64,000 bases of DNA, from the NCBI GenBank assembly GCA_949751835.1, contig CATKHK010000011.1, positions 124,327-188,326 on the forward strand, in the 5' to 3' direction. A program made the translations under genes and the position numbers. The stretch comes from Blepharisma japonicum (lineage: Eukaryota > Ciliophora > Heterotrichea > Heterotrichida > Blepharismidae). The notes beneath the pieces were generated by a model. The model made no database searches. It had not been told where the DNA came from and saw only the letters and a program-made list of their open reading frames with translations. This document shows positions 34,922 to 45,961 of this stretch, one piece after another; the first letter of the stretch is position 1; the number at the start of each line of letters is the position of its first letter.

Positions 34922-35269
34922 ATGGATTTTTATGAAAATTATAAAAAGAGAAGGGAAGAATTGAAAGAAAAATCCATAAATATATCGTTAGAAGAAGGGA
35001 AAAACTGCTGGGAAAAACATCATAGCAAAAGAAAAGCAGATTATAATGAGTGCAGCAAAAATTCAGTATTTTTATATCATGTATTTTCTGATGGGAAAAG
35101 AAGGCTTAATGCTAAGAAAAGAGAAAATAAACAAAAATGTGAAGAAATAGTTAATCCTGCTCAGCTAAAAGTCTGCAAATTAAAGGTCTATGAAGAATTA
35201 TGCAAAGATTTAGAAAGTCTTAATAGGAAGTTAGATAGGGAATACTTAGCATATAAAGCATCACTTTAA
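34922..35269 (+). CDS. Small hypothetical Cys-containing charged protein
   Basis: A 115-aa helical protein, rich in Lys and Glu, with five cysteines outside any standard CX9C spacing (GKNCW, NECSKN, KCEEIV, KVCKLK, EELCKD). It could be a small mitochondrial or intermembrane-space protein, given its head-to-head neighbour, but that is a guess. Its stop is 5 bases from the convergent stop of the TPR-RCC1 gene. Confidence 0.7.
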   Translation: MDFYENYKKRREELKEKSINISLEEGKNCWEKHHSKRKADYNECSKNSVFLYHVFSDGKRRLNAKKRENKQKCEEIVNPAQLKVCKLKVYEELCKDLESLNRKLDREYLAYKASL

Positions 35270-35274
35270 GTTAA

Positions 35275-38200
35275 TTAATTATCTACCTGATAAGGCACAT
35301 TAAAACCTCCTCCAATTCTCTTCCATTTCTTTCTCTCTTTTGCTTCTCTTTCTTCTCTTGCTTTTTGTTCTTCAAATTTCCTTAAAGCTTCAGTTGCTCT
35401 TTTTCTTGTGACTTCTTCATTTTTGATTCTTTCCATAATTCTCCTCCTTTTTTCTAGCTCAATCTCTTCTAATTTTTTCTGTTTTTCTTTTAATAGCTCT
35501 TCTTCTCTTTTCCGTTTATCTTCAAGCTCTTTTATTCTTTTTTCTTCTTCAAGCTCTCTTAATAGTCTTGCTTCTTCTTCTATCTTTTTAAGCCTTTCTT
35601 CTTCAATTTTTTTCAGCCTTTCCTGCTCTTCTAATTTTGCTTTCATGATGAGTTCAAGCTCTTTTTTAATTGTTTTCGGGTCTTTTCAGGCATTTATTTG
35701 TAGCGGGAACAAATTTAGACGGCCTTGAGGAAGAAATAAGTCTATTGTATAGAGTCCATGAGTATTTATATTGTAAGAGCAGGTGTAGATGTTAAAAGAG
35801 GACTGAGAAATTGAGGTTAAAATAGGATTTTTATTATAATCTTTGACAGAAAAATCAAGATTTTCAGGGTTTGCAGGGTTGTTGTAGTCATCAAAAAACT
35901 CAATTTCTATTGATCTTTGGTCATTTTTCTTTTTTGATAGCTGAAAGCTTTCAATACCATTTCCTTTGACTATTGATTTTAAGATACTGACTGAGCCAGG
36001 GAAAATAGTAATTTTCTTATTTATAATCTGCTCATTTTGATAGGAAACTTGTATTAGATAATCTCCAGCTATAAATGATGGGAATGAAATAATATTTCCA
36101 CAGTAGTCAATACTAGTAGATTTATTATATTCCACGTTTCTGTTATTTAATAATATTTTTATATCAAATTCAGAGAAATTTCAAGTTGTATTTCCATAGG
36201 CATCAATAGCATCAATTGAAAATTGTAAATTTTCACCAGCAAAATAAGTGTCTTTAAGTTTATTTACTTTGCAATTTGGCCCATAAGCAGCTCCTGGTAA
36301 GACCTGCATTGAAATTTCTTCAGATTTTCCAATTTCTATGATTTTTGGTTCTCCATCTTCAATAACTAAATCTTGAAGAATTGCTTCAACATAAAGCCCT
36401 TTTACTTTTATTTTTAATATAAAATCGCCTGCTTTTTTTCCTTTAAGGAATAGTTGATATTTTCCATCACCTAAATCAATTAACTTTTTTTCTAAGCCAT
36501 CACTCCCTTCAATGAAAACATCGTCAATGGAAAGCTCTCCACCAGTAATGCATTGATTATTATATTTATCAAACCCCAAAAAATCCAGTATAAATTCTCC
36601 TCCTGCATGAACAATTAATTTATTTTCCTGCACTTTTTTATTGATTATTGGCAAAAAGCATTTGCATGAGCATAAAGACGTTGGGGCAACTGTATAAATT
36701 GCTGGAGAATTTGTTACTTGTAGGCCATTGCATCATACATAGATATCATGATTTCCAGCTTCAATAAGTCTCAGTTCAATTATATATCTTCTATTATCAA
36801 AATATACAATAATTTCCCCTTTACTTAAATCTCCTGTATCATGGCTAAAAGCTTTGGCTGAAATTCTATCTCCAGGATTTACAATAAATTCTAAATCATT
36901 ATTTACTAGCTGTAAATATAATAAATATTTTTTTCCTGCTTCAATTGCTTCAAGTGGTATATGTGAAATAAAGCATTTTTCAGGATTTGCATATTTTAAT
37001 GAAATTAGAAAAGTTTCACGAAGGCATTGAATTTCTTTAACTTCTCGAGATTTTAAGCTTGAAAGCAGCATAGGCGATTTTATAGAAGGCGGACTACCAG
37101 AATAATCACCAATTAACCCTCACGTATAAGTTTGCCCATTTCTTGTCACAGCTAAAACCTGTGACTTTGTACAAGCTGCATACTCAGTCCCTAGCATTTT
37201 TGGCATATTCGTGATAATGCTCATATTAGGATTGACTGAATTTTCCCCATTTCCTAATTGTCCTACATTTCCTAAGCCAAATGCGTACACATTGCTATCA
37301 GAAGAAACTAAAATTGAAAATTCTTCGCCACATCTGGCAAATGATATAGAATTTGTATTAGGGATTTTTTGGGGCGAAAAAACATCTTGGAGATGTCCTA
37401 GACCTAGTTGGCCACATGAATTTGTGCCAGTGGAAAATACTTCCCCATTAATAGTCACAAAAAGTGTATGTGCAGCCCCACACGAAATATGATTTATGTC
37501 AGCCAGATTTTCAAGTGTTACAAAATCTCTTGAGTTTATAATATTTCCTATGCCTAATTGTCCACAGTTATTTCATCCAGTTGCTAATGCTCTACCTTTA
37601 TCATCTAATATTACAGTATGTCCTAGCCCAGCAGAGCCAGCTTTAATTTTTGCATTTAATTTTAATAATGTAGGCTCCGGAATATTATTCCCTGGTAATG
37701 CACATTGTCCATATGCATTTATTCCTCATGCATAAACTTCACCGTTATTGCAAAATGCCATAGAATGGCCGCCTCCACAACAAACAGCTCTTACTCCTTT
37801 ATCAATTAATTTAGGAAGGATTCTTGGATTATTGGTACTGCCTGGGATTCCGCATTGGTTTTGACTGTTGTCTCCTCATACATAAGCCTCTCTTGTGATG
37901 GAAAGGGCTAAAGCATGGGCTATCCCACAGGCGCTATTTTAATATTACACTTCTGTTATTTGGACTCCTATGAAGTATGGGATTGGGGTAGGTCTTAATG
38001 AGTGGTTTCCTAGTTCTAATAGAACTGCTTTGCCTCGTTCTAGCTGGTTGACTGTGTTTTCAAGCTCATTTAAGGTAGATGATACAGTAGGGTCAGCTTG
38101 TAAAGCAAGAGATATGCGGAGATTAAATAAAGCTTCACTATTTAAATCAAGAGATTTAAATACTAAAGCTAGACGGTAATAGCCTTTATTTCAGGATTTG

Positions 38201-38415
38201 CATTGCTTTATACATTCTTGGGCATCTTCTAGAGCATTTTTGAGCTTGTTTAATTTTAGATAGGCTGCACATCGATTTCCTAATAAAAGATGATTATAAG
38301 GATCATAGCGCAAAGCTTTTGTATAAGCAATTATAGCTTTTGAGTATTCTCCTTTGCTGAAATAGTCATTTCCAATTGTTTTAATTTTTTCAATAGCAGA
38401 AGAGCCCGTTCCCAT
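35275..38415 (-). CDS. TPR - RCC1 repeat - filamin-like - coiled-coil protein
   Basis: Two exons, 1041 aa. Residues 1-100 form TPR-like helices (GNDYFSKGEYSKAIIAYTKAL). Residues about 150-440 carry RCC1-type repeats (VWGDNSQNQCG, YAWGINAYGQCAL, GWNNCGQLGIGN, STGTNSCGQLGLGH, AFGLGNVGQLGNG). Filamin/Ig-like beta domains follow to about residue 870 (AGGEFILDFLGFDKYNN, AGDYLIQVSYQNEQ). The rest is a single charged coiled coil ending WKRIGGGFNVPYQVDN. Eight TGA codons encode Trp, including the conserved Trp of RCC1 blades. The intron 37934-37948 joins TEV to ACGIAHALAL, the classic start of an RCC1 repeat. RCC1 plus filamin-like repeats suggests a cytoskeletal or scaffold role rather than a Ran exchange factor; this is inference. 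Confidence 0.88.
37934..37948 (-). other. 15-nt intron in the TPR-RCC1 gene
   Basis: Minus strand GTAATATTAAAATAG. Read through, the frame ends at once (GTG TAA); spliced, it gives the RCC1 motif ACGIAHALA. Phase 2. Confidence 0.9.
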
Positions 38416-38591
38416 ATTAATTGAAACAATTTATTTCTCTCAAATTTACTATTTATCTTGCAATTTCACCACTTCGAAATCCTTTATTATTATCCCAGAT
38501 ATTATTGTTGAATTAATGCCTGATGGCTTAAAAATCTCTATTATTTTCTTATTTTAATATTGTTTTGGCGTATGAAATATTTAATTTGGCT

Positions 38592-39602
38592 ATGGAAGTT
38601 GAAGAAGCTTTACTTAAAAAGTTCCATCATCTGCTAAAACGAGTTTTTACAGAAAATTGTAGCCTTGATGACGAAGAAGTTACTGAAGAAGAATTAGATA
38701 CATTAGAGAAACTCCGTCCAATAGAAGTCTATGAAAACTTTAAAGCAACCGTTCTGAGTTTATTAGACTTTAAGCAGAAATTCAGAAAATCTGAAATATC
38801 TGATCTTTTATTGGAAAATGAAAAGCTAGAGCTTTTATTACAAAAATCTGAAGCAGAAATCCGTACTCATTTCAGTAATGAAAACCAACTTAAAATCTAT
38901 ATAGAAATATACCAAGGAAAAATTGAAGACCTAGAAAAGCAAATGAATGATAACATAAAAAGCATAAAAGAGCAAGAAAAAAACTTAAAAGACAAAGAAT
39001 CACAAATCAGACACTTAAAAAAAAAGAGCAGACTCAGCATGAACGAAAACGATTTAGAATTTAAATTAAGATCAATAGAAGACCAATTTAAAGAAGAAAT
39101 TTATAAGACAGTTGAGCAGCACAATAGAGACAGCCCTAAAGATTTTGACAAGCCAGAATTCAAAACTTTTGACTGGAGGAAACAGAGAAAGCTAGATTTA
39201 AAACAGAAAATAACAGTAGAAGAATCTGTCAAAGTGAAACCAATTCTTGATGACAAAAATAAAGATAACGGGAAAACAAAAATCATGCTGTTTAAAGATG
39301 AAGAAAAATCACAAGGGAGAAATTCTGCAAGCAAAGCTGATGTAAAATTGATAGACGTGAAAAGAAATTTCCAAGCTAAAAGGGATAATAAAGATGTAAA
39401 TAGGAGATCTGCATCAAGCCTATTCGAAATTCTCAAAAAATCAAGCTGCTCTAACACCTCCCCCAAAAAAGATAAAAAAAAAGACACCAGCAGCAAAAAG
39501 AAAATTTACAATATTGGGCACATAAGAAGCAGCTCAGACCTGCTGAGATCTGAGTCTTTAGCTAAAAAGCTATACCACGCCAACAAGTTAACAGACCGTT
39601 AA
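38592..39602 (+). CDS. Hypothetical coiled-coil protein
   Basis: A 336-aa protein from ATG 38592; the open frame extends to a TTG at 38565 that I do not accept as a start. An N-terminal helical part (EEALLKKFHHLLKRVF) leads into a heptad-rich segment (about 70-170), then a basic disordered tail rich in Lys and Ser (SSCSNTSPKKDKKKD). It lacks Trp except DWRKQRK. It is possibly a centrosomal or cytoskeletal linker, but I do not recognise the family. Confidence 0.75.
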   Translation: MEVEEALLKKFHHLLKRVFTENCSLDDEEVTEEELDTLEKLRPIEVYENFKATVLSLLDFKQKFRKSEISDLLLENEKLELLLQKSEAEIRTHFSNENQLKIYIEIYQGKIEDLEKQMNDNIKSIKEQEKNLKDKESQIRHLKKKSRLSMNENDLEFKLRSIEDQFKEEIYKTVEQHNRDSPKDFDKPEFKTFDWRKQRKLDLKQKITVEESVKVKPILDDKNKDNGKTKIMLFKDEEKSQGRNSASKADVKLIDVKRNFQAKRDNKDVNRRSASSLFEILKKSSCSNTSPKKDKKKDTSSKKKIYNIGHIRSSSDLLRSESLAKKLYHANKLTDR

Positions 39603-39729
39603 TACATCCTTATATTATAATAAAATTTAATCTCACATAACCTCTCTATTTAGCCAATTTTTATTCAAAAAATCTTGCCATCTGCCACATATAGTCATTC
39701 CACCATTTTAGCATTAATTTTGACCGCAG

Positions 39730-40719
39730 ATGAGAAGCAACGAAGAAGAAAGACTTAGACACGTTGGAGACCTTGTTGGTCACAATGGATGGGTTACTTC
39801 TCTTGCTACCGGCAATGAAGAGCACGGCAACCTTCTCGTTTCTGCCTCCAGAGATCGTTCACTCCTCATATGGAACGTCGACCTGTCTCAAGAACAAGGC
39901 TACATCCAAACAGTCACTGCCAACCCTCACAGATCCTTAAAAGGCCACTCTCACTTTATTTCTGACGTGGTCCTGTCCTCAGACAACAACTTTGCCCTTA
40001 CCGGATCTTGGGATACCACCATGAGACTTTGGGACTTGCGTGCAGGCCGCACCACTTACAGATTTGTAGGACACTCAAAAGACATTTTAACAGTCGCTAT
40101 GTCCCCAGACAACCGTCAAATCCTTTCTGGTTCTCGTGACAAGACAATCAAGCTTTGGAACACCATTGCAGAGATGAAATACGAGTTCGACACAGAATCT
40201 TCTCACTCTGACTGGGTTTCCTCAGTAAGGTTCACCCCTACAACTAAAGACCCACTTATTGTGTCAGCTGGGTGGGACAACACAATCAAGCTTTGGGAAC
40301 AACAGACCTATAAGCTTAAGCACAACCTGATTGGCCACACAGGCTGCATTAACTCTATTACTATTTCTCCAGACGGAAACTTCTGTGCTTCAGGAGGAAA
40401 AGACTGCAGCGTCATGATCTGGCACATCAAGGACCAAGTCTTGTTATACCAACTTGACACTGGATCATCAGTAAATGCTTTGGCATTTTCACCTACAAGG
40501 TATTGGCTAGCCGCTGCTACTGATAGCGGAATTAAAGTTTGGGATTTAGACTCAAAGACCTTGATCAATGACTTTGTACCAGAGAAGTTCGCTAAGGATG
40601 GACAGACCAGAATTAGATCACCTGGAGCTTTATCAGTTGCTTGGTCTGGAAATGGAGACGTACTTTATGGAGGATTCACTGATGGAGTCATTAGAGCTTA
40701 TGCAGTCTCACAAGAATAA
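39730..40719 (+). CDS. RACK1: RACK1, ribosome-associated WD40 scaffold
   Basis: A 329-aa seven-bladed WD40 protein matching RACK1 from end to end: VGDLVGHNGWVTSLAT, SASRDRSLLIWN, GSWDTTMRLWDLRAG, FVGHSKDILTVA, GSRDKTIKLWNT, GGKDCSVMIWHIKD, and the C-terminal TRIRSPGALSVAWSGNGD. It binds the 40S head and acts in translation and signalling. All twelve Trp codons are TGG, against 8 of 18 as TGA in HIRA, and the wobble positions are richer in C than in neighbours, as expected of a very highly expressed gene. Confidence 0.96.
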   Translation: MRSNEEERLRHVGDLVGHNGWVTSLATGNEEHGNLLVSASRDRSLLIWNVDLSQEQGYIQTVTANPHRSLKGHSHFISDVVLSSDNNFALTGSWDTTMRLWDLRAGRTTYRFVGHSKDILTVAMSPDNRQILSGSRDKTIKLWNTIAEMKYEFDTESSHSDWVSSVRFTPTTKDPLIVSAGWDNTIKLWEQQTYKLKHNLIGHTGCINSITISPDGNFCASGGKDCSVMIWHIKDQVLLYQLDTGSSVNALAFSPTRYWLAAATDSGIKVWDLDSKTLINDFVPEKFAKDGQTRIRSPGALSVAWSGNGDVLYGGFTDGVIRAYAVSQE

Positions 40720-40789
40720 ATATAAAAGTCATGCCTATAGGCGACAGCCTTCGCAAGAGGGAGGAAGGACATAATAAAAATTCTTAAAA

Positions 40790-41671
40790 ATGGCTGCCCC
40801 TAATTATTATAAGTCGACACTGTCAGCGAGCAATTATGAGTATACGAACAGGGAGCAGGACTTAATTAAGCAAGCTTTTGAATCAGGGAATTATACGTAT
40901 TTGTCGAAGTTTCCGCATAGACTGAAGCCTTTAAGTTTGACGAATAATTTGAAGAAATTGTCAAGAAGCGTTTTAGAGACGCCAAGGAAGCCAAGAAGTT
41001 TAAGTTTATCTAAGAACCATTTTGAGTGGATGCCTGACAGCTACAATAACTGAAAAGAAGCCCTTTCAAAAGAAAGACAAAAAAACAAGGAAAAACGCGA
41101 ATTGATTTGCCAAAATGAATTCCGATGGCCTGGCATTTCCAAAAAATCAAAAGCTCATGAAGGTTTTTCTGAAGGAAAGCGAGCCTATATTACAATAGAC
41201 GACCCATTTGACTCATTTGACAGTCAAGCATATAGAATGAAATGAATAAAAGAATGTCAAATGCCAAGCGAAACTTTTCGGCCACCTTTAAAGCCAGAAA
41301 CAAATCTTTCAAAAATGCAAATCAGAGACATGATAAGCTTTATCAAGAATAAAATAGTAATCGATTGAGAAGACTGTGTATTTGTGATAGGAATTAACAG
41401 CGATGATATGATAGAACTCAGGTTTGAAGAAGAAACAATAGAAAATCCTAAAGGTTTGCATAATTACATGAATTTACTTATAGAAAATGATGAAGAAATC
41501 CATTATTATAAGCTTAGAAAGATTGTCCAGAAATGAGGATTTAAAACAGATGGGTTCATTACTTATGTAATGAGCCCTCCTTGGGTGCATTCAAGAGTCT
41601 CTGATACATATTACAGTCTGCACCCTGAACAAAGTCCCAAAGGCTCAGCATTTTCATCTATAACTAATTAA
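40790..41671 (+). CDS. Hypothetical protein with four in-frame TGA
   Basis: A 293-aa protein visible in full only with TGA as Trp (four codons, at NNW-KEA, RMKW-IKE, VIDW-EDC and VQKW-GFK). The N-terminus is basic and disordered (TPRKPRSLSLSKNHFEWMP); the C-terminal half looks globular (CVFVIGINSDDMIELRFEEE, FITYVMSPPWVHSRVSD). I do not recognise the family. It follows RACK1 by 70 bases and precedes Rpn5 by 52. Confidence 0.8.
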
Positions 41672-41723
41672 TTCATTTTCCCTCATAAATTTTTGCAAAA
41701 TTCCTTCTCTTATAAGTGGTAAA

Positions 41724-42893
41724 ATGGAGGAAGACTATTTGCAAGATCTTCTGAAAAAGGAAAAAGAGCTAAGACAAGCTGAAGAAGTTAGCGCCTCAGA
41801 GTCGCAAAAAGTTATATGCGAAATCATAGAAAGAGTCCGACAGACTGGAAACTGGGAATCTGTTGCTGAATGGATCCAAGCTTTAGCTAAACGTCGTAGG
41901 CAGCCTAAACAGGCTATTACAGGCATGATCCAGCTCGCCATTAGCTATCTTGACTCCTTACCTAAAGGCCACCCTCTGCTTTTAGTCCTCAGAAAAGTTT
42001 CTGAAGGAAAAATATACTTAGAAGTCGAGTTTGCCAGGCTTACAAAAACATTAGCAGAGCTCAAAGAACAAGAAGGAAATATAGAAGAGGCATCAAGCTT
42101 GCTACAAGAAGTCCAAGTAGAGACTTATGGGTCTATGGACAAGAACGAAAAGCTCAATTATTTGCTTGAACAGTTAAGGCTTCTATTAGCGCTCAAAGAC
42201 TATGTGAGATTTTTTATAATTTCTAAAAAAGTCAATAGAAAAGTTTTAGATGAGGCTGGGATGGAGTCAGCCAAAGTAAAATTTTTAGAATTCATGATCC
42301 AATACTATGATTACCAAAAAAGCTATATGGACTCTGCGCTATCATATCAAACCCTTTATGAAGTCCAAGGCCAAGGTTTTGATGCAGCTTCAGCTTTACA
42401 ACAAATGGTTTTAAATTTATTGTTAGTCCCTTATAGTGCTGAACAAATTGACCTCTTAAGAAGAGTTGAAGATAAAGAGGAACTGGAATCTAACTTAAGA
42501 CATGTGATAAAGATTTTATTGGGAAAAGAAATAGGAAAAGTCCCAAGCGAAATCCAAGCATTATTAAGCCCAGAAAAATGGAATTTATTGAGGAGAAGGA
42601 TAAATCAACATAATATTAGGGTTGTCCAAAGCTATTATTCAAAAATTACTTTAAATAGACTAGCTGAATTGCTGGAGTACACTGTTGATGAAACTGAAGC
42701 AGAAATTAGAGACATGGTTAGCTATATGGGATTTTCTGCAAAAATAAATAGGCCAGAAAAATATATTTATTTTGCGAAGCCTTCAGAGCCACAAAATCAA
42801 TTAAATGAGTGGGGAAGTGATATTTTTGGGCTGCTTAATCGCTTAGAAGAAATTACTCATTTAATTCACAGAGAGCATATAGTTGCGTCATAA
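41724..42893 (+). CDS. PSMD12: 26S proteasome lid subunit Rpn5/PSMD12
   Basis: A PCI-domain subunit of the 19S regulatory particle lid, 389 aa. The N-terminal helical repeats match Rpn5 (EFARLTKTLAELKEQEGNIEEASSLL; LRLLLALKDYVR), and the PCI winged helix is at about 240-360 (VVQSYYSKITLNRLAELL, then DETEAEIRDMVS). It is about 60 residues shorter than animal PSMD12, mainly at the N-terminus. All Trp codons are TGG. Its stop lies 14 bases from the convergent stop of the next gene. Confidence 0.92.
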   Translation: MEEDYLQDLLKKEKELRQAEEVSASESQKVICEIIERVRQTGNWESVAEWIQALAKRRRQPKQAITGMIQLAISYLDSLPKGHPLLLVLRKVSEGKIYLEVEFARLTKTLAELKEQEGNIEEASSLLQEVQVETYGSMDKNEKLNYLLEQLRLLLALKDYVRFFIISKKVNRKVLDEAGMESAKVKFLEFMIQYYDYQKSYMDSALSYQTLYEVQGQGFDAASALQQMVLNLLLVPYSAEQIDLLRRVEDKEELESNLRHVIKILLGKEIGKVPSEIQALLSPEKWNLLRRRINQHNIRVVQSYYSKITLNRLAELLEYTVDETEAEIRDMVSYMGFSAKINRPEKYIYFAKPSEPQNQLNEWGSDIFGLLNRLEEITHLIHREHIVAS

Positions 42894-42907
42894 TTTATGA
42901 ATTAGGA

Positions 42908-44050
42908 TTAATAAAATTTATTATTTAGACGTTTCCATATTCTAAATGAATGTAACTCTCTTATATAAATTACTCGGCCCGAAATTTTGTTCAAACGATT
43001 GATGATAATTCCACATATTTTTGCTTTTTTGAGGAGTTCTGGAACTGAGCAAAATGATCTTTGGCGCTTCATTGGGATTTCAAGCTGAGGGGAATTTTGC
43101 AAATTTAAAGCTTGGGAAACAACTTGTGAGAGTATATTGTTATTTCATTCAGCTTTACGAGATCTTGCCTTTTCTAGTAAAGTTAATGCTTCGCTGTCTT
43201 GCAAGTTTGCAGATGTTTTGGGAGGCTTGGATGATTTTAAATAAGGGTCAAAAATAGCAAAATTTTGAGACTTTGAGGTATTTTCATTAGTAATTTGAGC
43301 AGGGGCACTTTGAGCGGAAGATTCAATATGATTTGGATTCTTTTCTGCATCTGTATTAATAATTTGTTGAGCGTTTTGAATGGGGGCTTCAATAAGATTT
43401 GGCTTTTCTGCATCTCCTTTAATTATTTTTTGAGCATTTTTGATTGATGCTTCAAGAGGATTTGAATTCTTTTCTGCATCTGCTTTAATTATTTTTTGAG
43501 CATTTTGGCTAGAAGTTTCAATAGGCTTCTTTTCTGCATCCGCTTTAATATTTTTTTGAGCATTTTGAATAGGAGTTTCAATAGGATTTGGCTTCTTTTC
43601 TGTACCTGTTTTAATAAATTTTTTTTCATTTTCATTTTCCATTACATAGGAAAGTTCTTTTGATTTTTTCTCTGTTTCTGTGCCTATTTTAATGATTTTT
43701 TCTTTTAGTGGAAGTTCTGCTACATAAGAATTTTTAAAATTTCTTATTTTTTCTTTTACCGGAAGCTGCTCCATATGAGACTCTTTAAGTGGCTTTGCTT
43801 TTTCTTGTGTTTGAAGAGGATGATTTGCATTTAACGAAGCATGAGAATATGCATGAGCTTTTACAAGGATATTATGGACAACTTTAGAGCATAATTGACA
43901 TTTGAATTTTCCAGGACTTAGCTCATCAAATGGTATTTTATCAAATTCAACTTGAGAAGATTTAGATCCTTGAGTTTCTGCCTGACTGATGTTATTTTTC
44001 TTTATTTCCATGAAGGATTGCCTATTCATTTCGACTTTATTTTCAATCAT
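42908..44050 (-). CDS. C2H2-like zinc-finger protein with about 22-residue tandem repeats
   Basis: A 380-aa protein with one TGA (Trp, near 43145). Near residue 50 is a single C2H2-like finger (FKCQLCSKVVHNILVKAHAY followed by SH; C-x2-C-x11-H-x3-H, one residue short of the usual spacing). Residues about 150-265 hold five or six degenerate repeats of the type EKKPNPIETPIQNAQKNIKADA. Two related KEKI-containing repeats precede them (QLPVKEKIRNF, ELPLKEKIIKI). The C-terminus is basic. Function unknown. Confidence 0.75.
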
Positions 44051-44372
44051 CTGAAAATTATTTTGGGGGATGTAGACAAATAAGCATATTTTTTATTCTT
44101 TATTAATTAGAAGGATTTTTATTAAGGATAAGAAAGTATTTATTAGATTTTTTATTTAAATAGTTAGGTATGTGATTTACTAGTAATATATGATCAATTT
44201 ATTTGAAAATAGCTTTTTAGAATTGTATTTTTGAAATAAATAAACAAAATAGATTTATATTTTGAAATCATTGAGCAATGATGGCTGAACATTATGGTAT
44301 TAAAATATCATTTCTTTAAATAATGTTTTTCTTATTTAACTGTTAAATCTTCGTATCGATAAATATTTAAAA
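44051..44372. other. Divergent intergenic region, no gene seen
   Basis: AT-rich spacer between two divergently transcribed genes; it should hold both promoters. No sustained frame. Confidence 0.55.
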
Positions 44373-45515
44373 ATGGGAATTAACGATTTTGAGTTTTTAA
44401 ACAAGCTTGGTGAAGGGTCTTATTCCACAGTTTACAAAGTAAAAAGAAAGGTAGACAACCAAATATATGCGCTTAAAAAGATCAAATTTGGTTCAATGTC
44501 TTCACGTGACAAGCAAAATGCTCTTAATGAAATTCGTATATTAGCATCAATAAATCATCCTAACATTGTTTCATATAAAGAAGCATTTATTGATGAAGGT
44601 ACATCAACCCTCTGCTTAATTATGGATTTTGCAGAGCAAGGCGACCTATTGCAGCAAATTCAAAACCACAAAAAGAATAGCACCTATTTTTCTGAGCAAG
44701 AAATTTGGGATATTTTATACCAGTCCACCACTGGTCTTAAGCTTCTGCACGACATGAAAATTTTGCATCGTGATATAAAATCCGCAAATATTTTTCTGTC
44801 ATCTGAAAGTGCTGTAAAACTGGGAGATTTGAATGTCTCGAAAATAGTTAACGGTTTGGCTTATACCCAAACTGGAACTCCTTACTATGCATCTCCTGAA
44901 ATATGGAAAGATCTACCATATGACTCAAAAAGTGACATATGGTCACTTGGATGTGTCATTTATGAGCTGGCTGCTTTAGAGCCACCTTTTAAATCTGCAG
45001 ATATGAAAGGGCTTTATAGAAAGGTAACTTCTGGGAAAATCCCAAGATTACCTGATAATTATTCATCAGATTTAAACCTTGTCATAAAATGCATGCTACA
45101 AGTTAAACCAAGTAGCAGACCATCTTGTGAGCAATTACTCGAAATGCCTGCTGTTAGCAGAAATATCCATATTAGAAATGATGTGGAAATCATTGAAAAT
45201 AATGGAATGCTAGAAACTATAAGGCTACCCCCAAGCCTAAGAGCTTTAAAAGCCAAACTTCCAGGACCTAATTATGATGGGAAAAAAAGAAACCAAAGTG
45301 CAAGAAGAAGAGATGACGTAGAAAACTATGGAAAAGTAGGTAGTGAAAAGAATTTAAATAGCGTGATGACGCCTTCTCCTATACTGAGAGCTTCTTTAAA
45401 AGGGAAACCAACTGATAGAAATATTTTTAAAGATAGACAAGCTTTGCAAGAACTTAATCCAAATACACCAAAGCTTCCACCTATGCATAGGGCTTCATCT
45501 TTAAATAATAGATAA
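44373..45515 (+). CDS. NEK-family protein kinase (DLN in place of DFG)
   Basis: A 380-aa kinase of the NIMA family. N-terminal catalytic domain (about 6-262): LGEGSYSTVYKVKRK, YALKKIKF, HRDIKSANIFLSS, then LGDLNVSKI where most kinases have DFG, and GTPYYASPEIW. The Asp that binds magnesium is kept, and DLN is a known variant in NEK kinases. The C-terminal 115 residues are basic and low in complexity, without the coiled coil of classical NIMA. NEKs in ciliates commonly act at cilia and basal bodies, so that is the likely place. No TGA codons. Its stop is 3 bases before the next start codon. Confidence 0.92.
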   Translation: MGINDFEFLNKLGEGSYSTVYKVKRKVDNQIYALKKIKFGSMSSRDKQNALNEIRILASINHPNIVSYKEAFIDEGTSTLCLIMDFAEQGDLLQQIQNHKKNSTYFSEQEIWDILYQSTTGLKLLHDMKILHRDIKSANIFLSSESAVKLGDLNVSKIVNGLAYTQTGTPYYASPEIWKDLPYDSKSDIWSLGCVIYELAALEPPFKSADMKGLYRKVTSGKIPRLPDNYSSDLNLVIKCMLQVKPSSRPSCEQLLEMPAVSRNIHIRNDVEIIENNGMLETIRLPPSLRALKAKLPGPNYDGKKRNQSARRRDDVENYGKVGSEKNLNSVMTPSPILRASLKGKPTDRNIFKDRQALQELNPNTPKLPPMHRASSLNNR

Positions 45516-45518
45516 TAA

Positions 45519-45959
45519 ATGATAATTCTACACCTTGGGTTTTCTGGGATAGGAATTTTATTGACAGTTCCTGTGCTGGTACAAGAGTATATAGATGATA
45601 ATGATTTCAGCAAATGGCAAAACTTGGTAAAGATATTGCCACATTTATTATTGATGACTTCTTGTGCACTGAGGCTTAACAAAATTATTCTCCCCTTTGC
45701 ATTAGTTATGGGAGTTATCACATGAATTAGTAATAATTTCCTATTTATTTTCAATTTAACCTCAAGCTCTACCTCAATTTGTGAAGACTTCGGAAATTTA
45801 TGTACAGAAGATACAAGTTCTTGTATAAGCAGTCCAGTTAATTCATGATCAGGGATTTTATATATTATTGGATTAATATTTATGATCATCGGTAATACTT
45901 TGCTTATAAAAAATACAGGAGACAAAATTTTAGAAATAAATAAACTTGTAATTGAATAA
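45519..45959 (+). CDS. Small membrane protein, four predicted TM segments
   Basis: A 146-aa protein with two TGA (Trp). Hydrophobic segments at about 3-22, 35-52, 55-80 and 112-132; between the last two lies a Cys-rich loop (SICEDFGNLCTEDTSSCISS) that looks extracellular or lumenal. The start ATG comes 3 bases after the NEK stop and the stop lies 2 bases from the convergent coiled-coil gene's stop. No intron would fuse it to NEK. Unrecognised family; comparable in style to the membrane protein at 50593. Confidence 0.65.
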
Positions 45960-45961
45960 TA

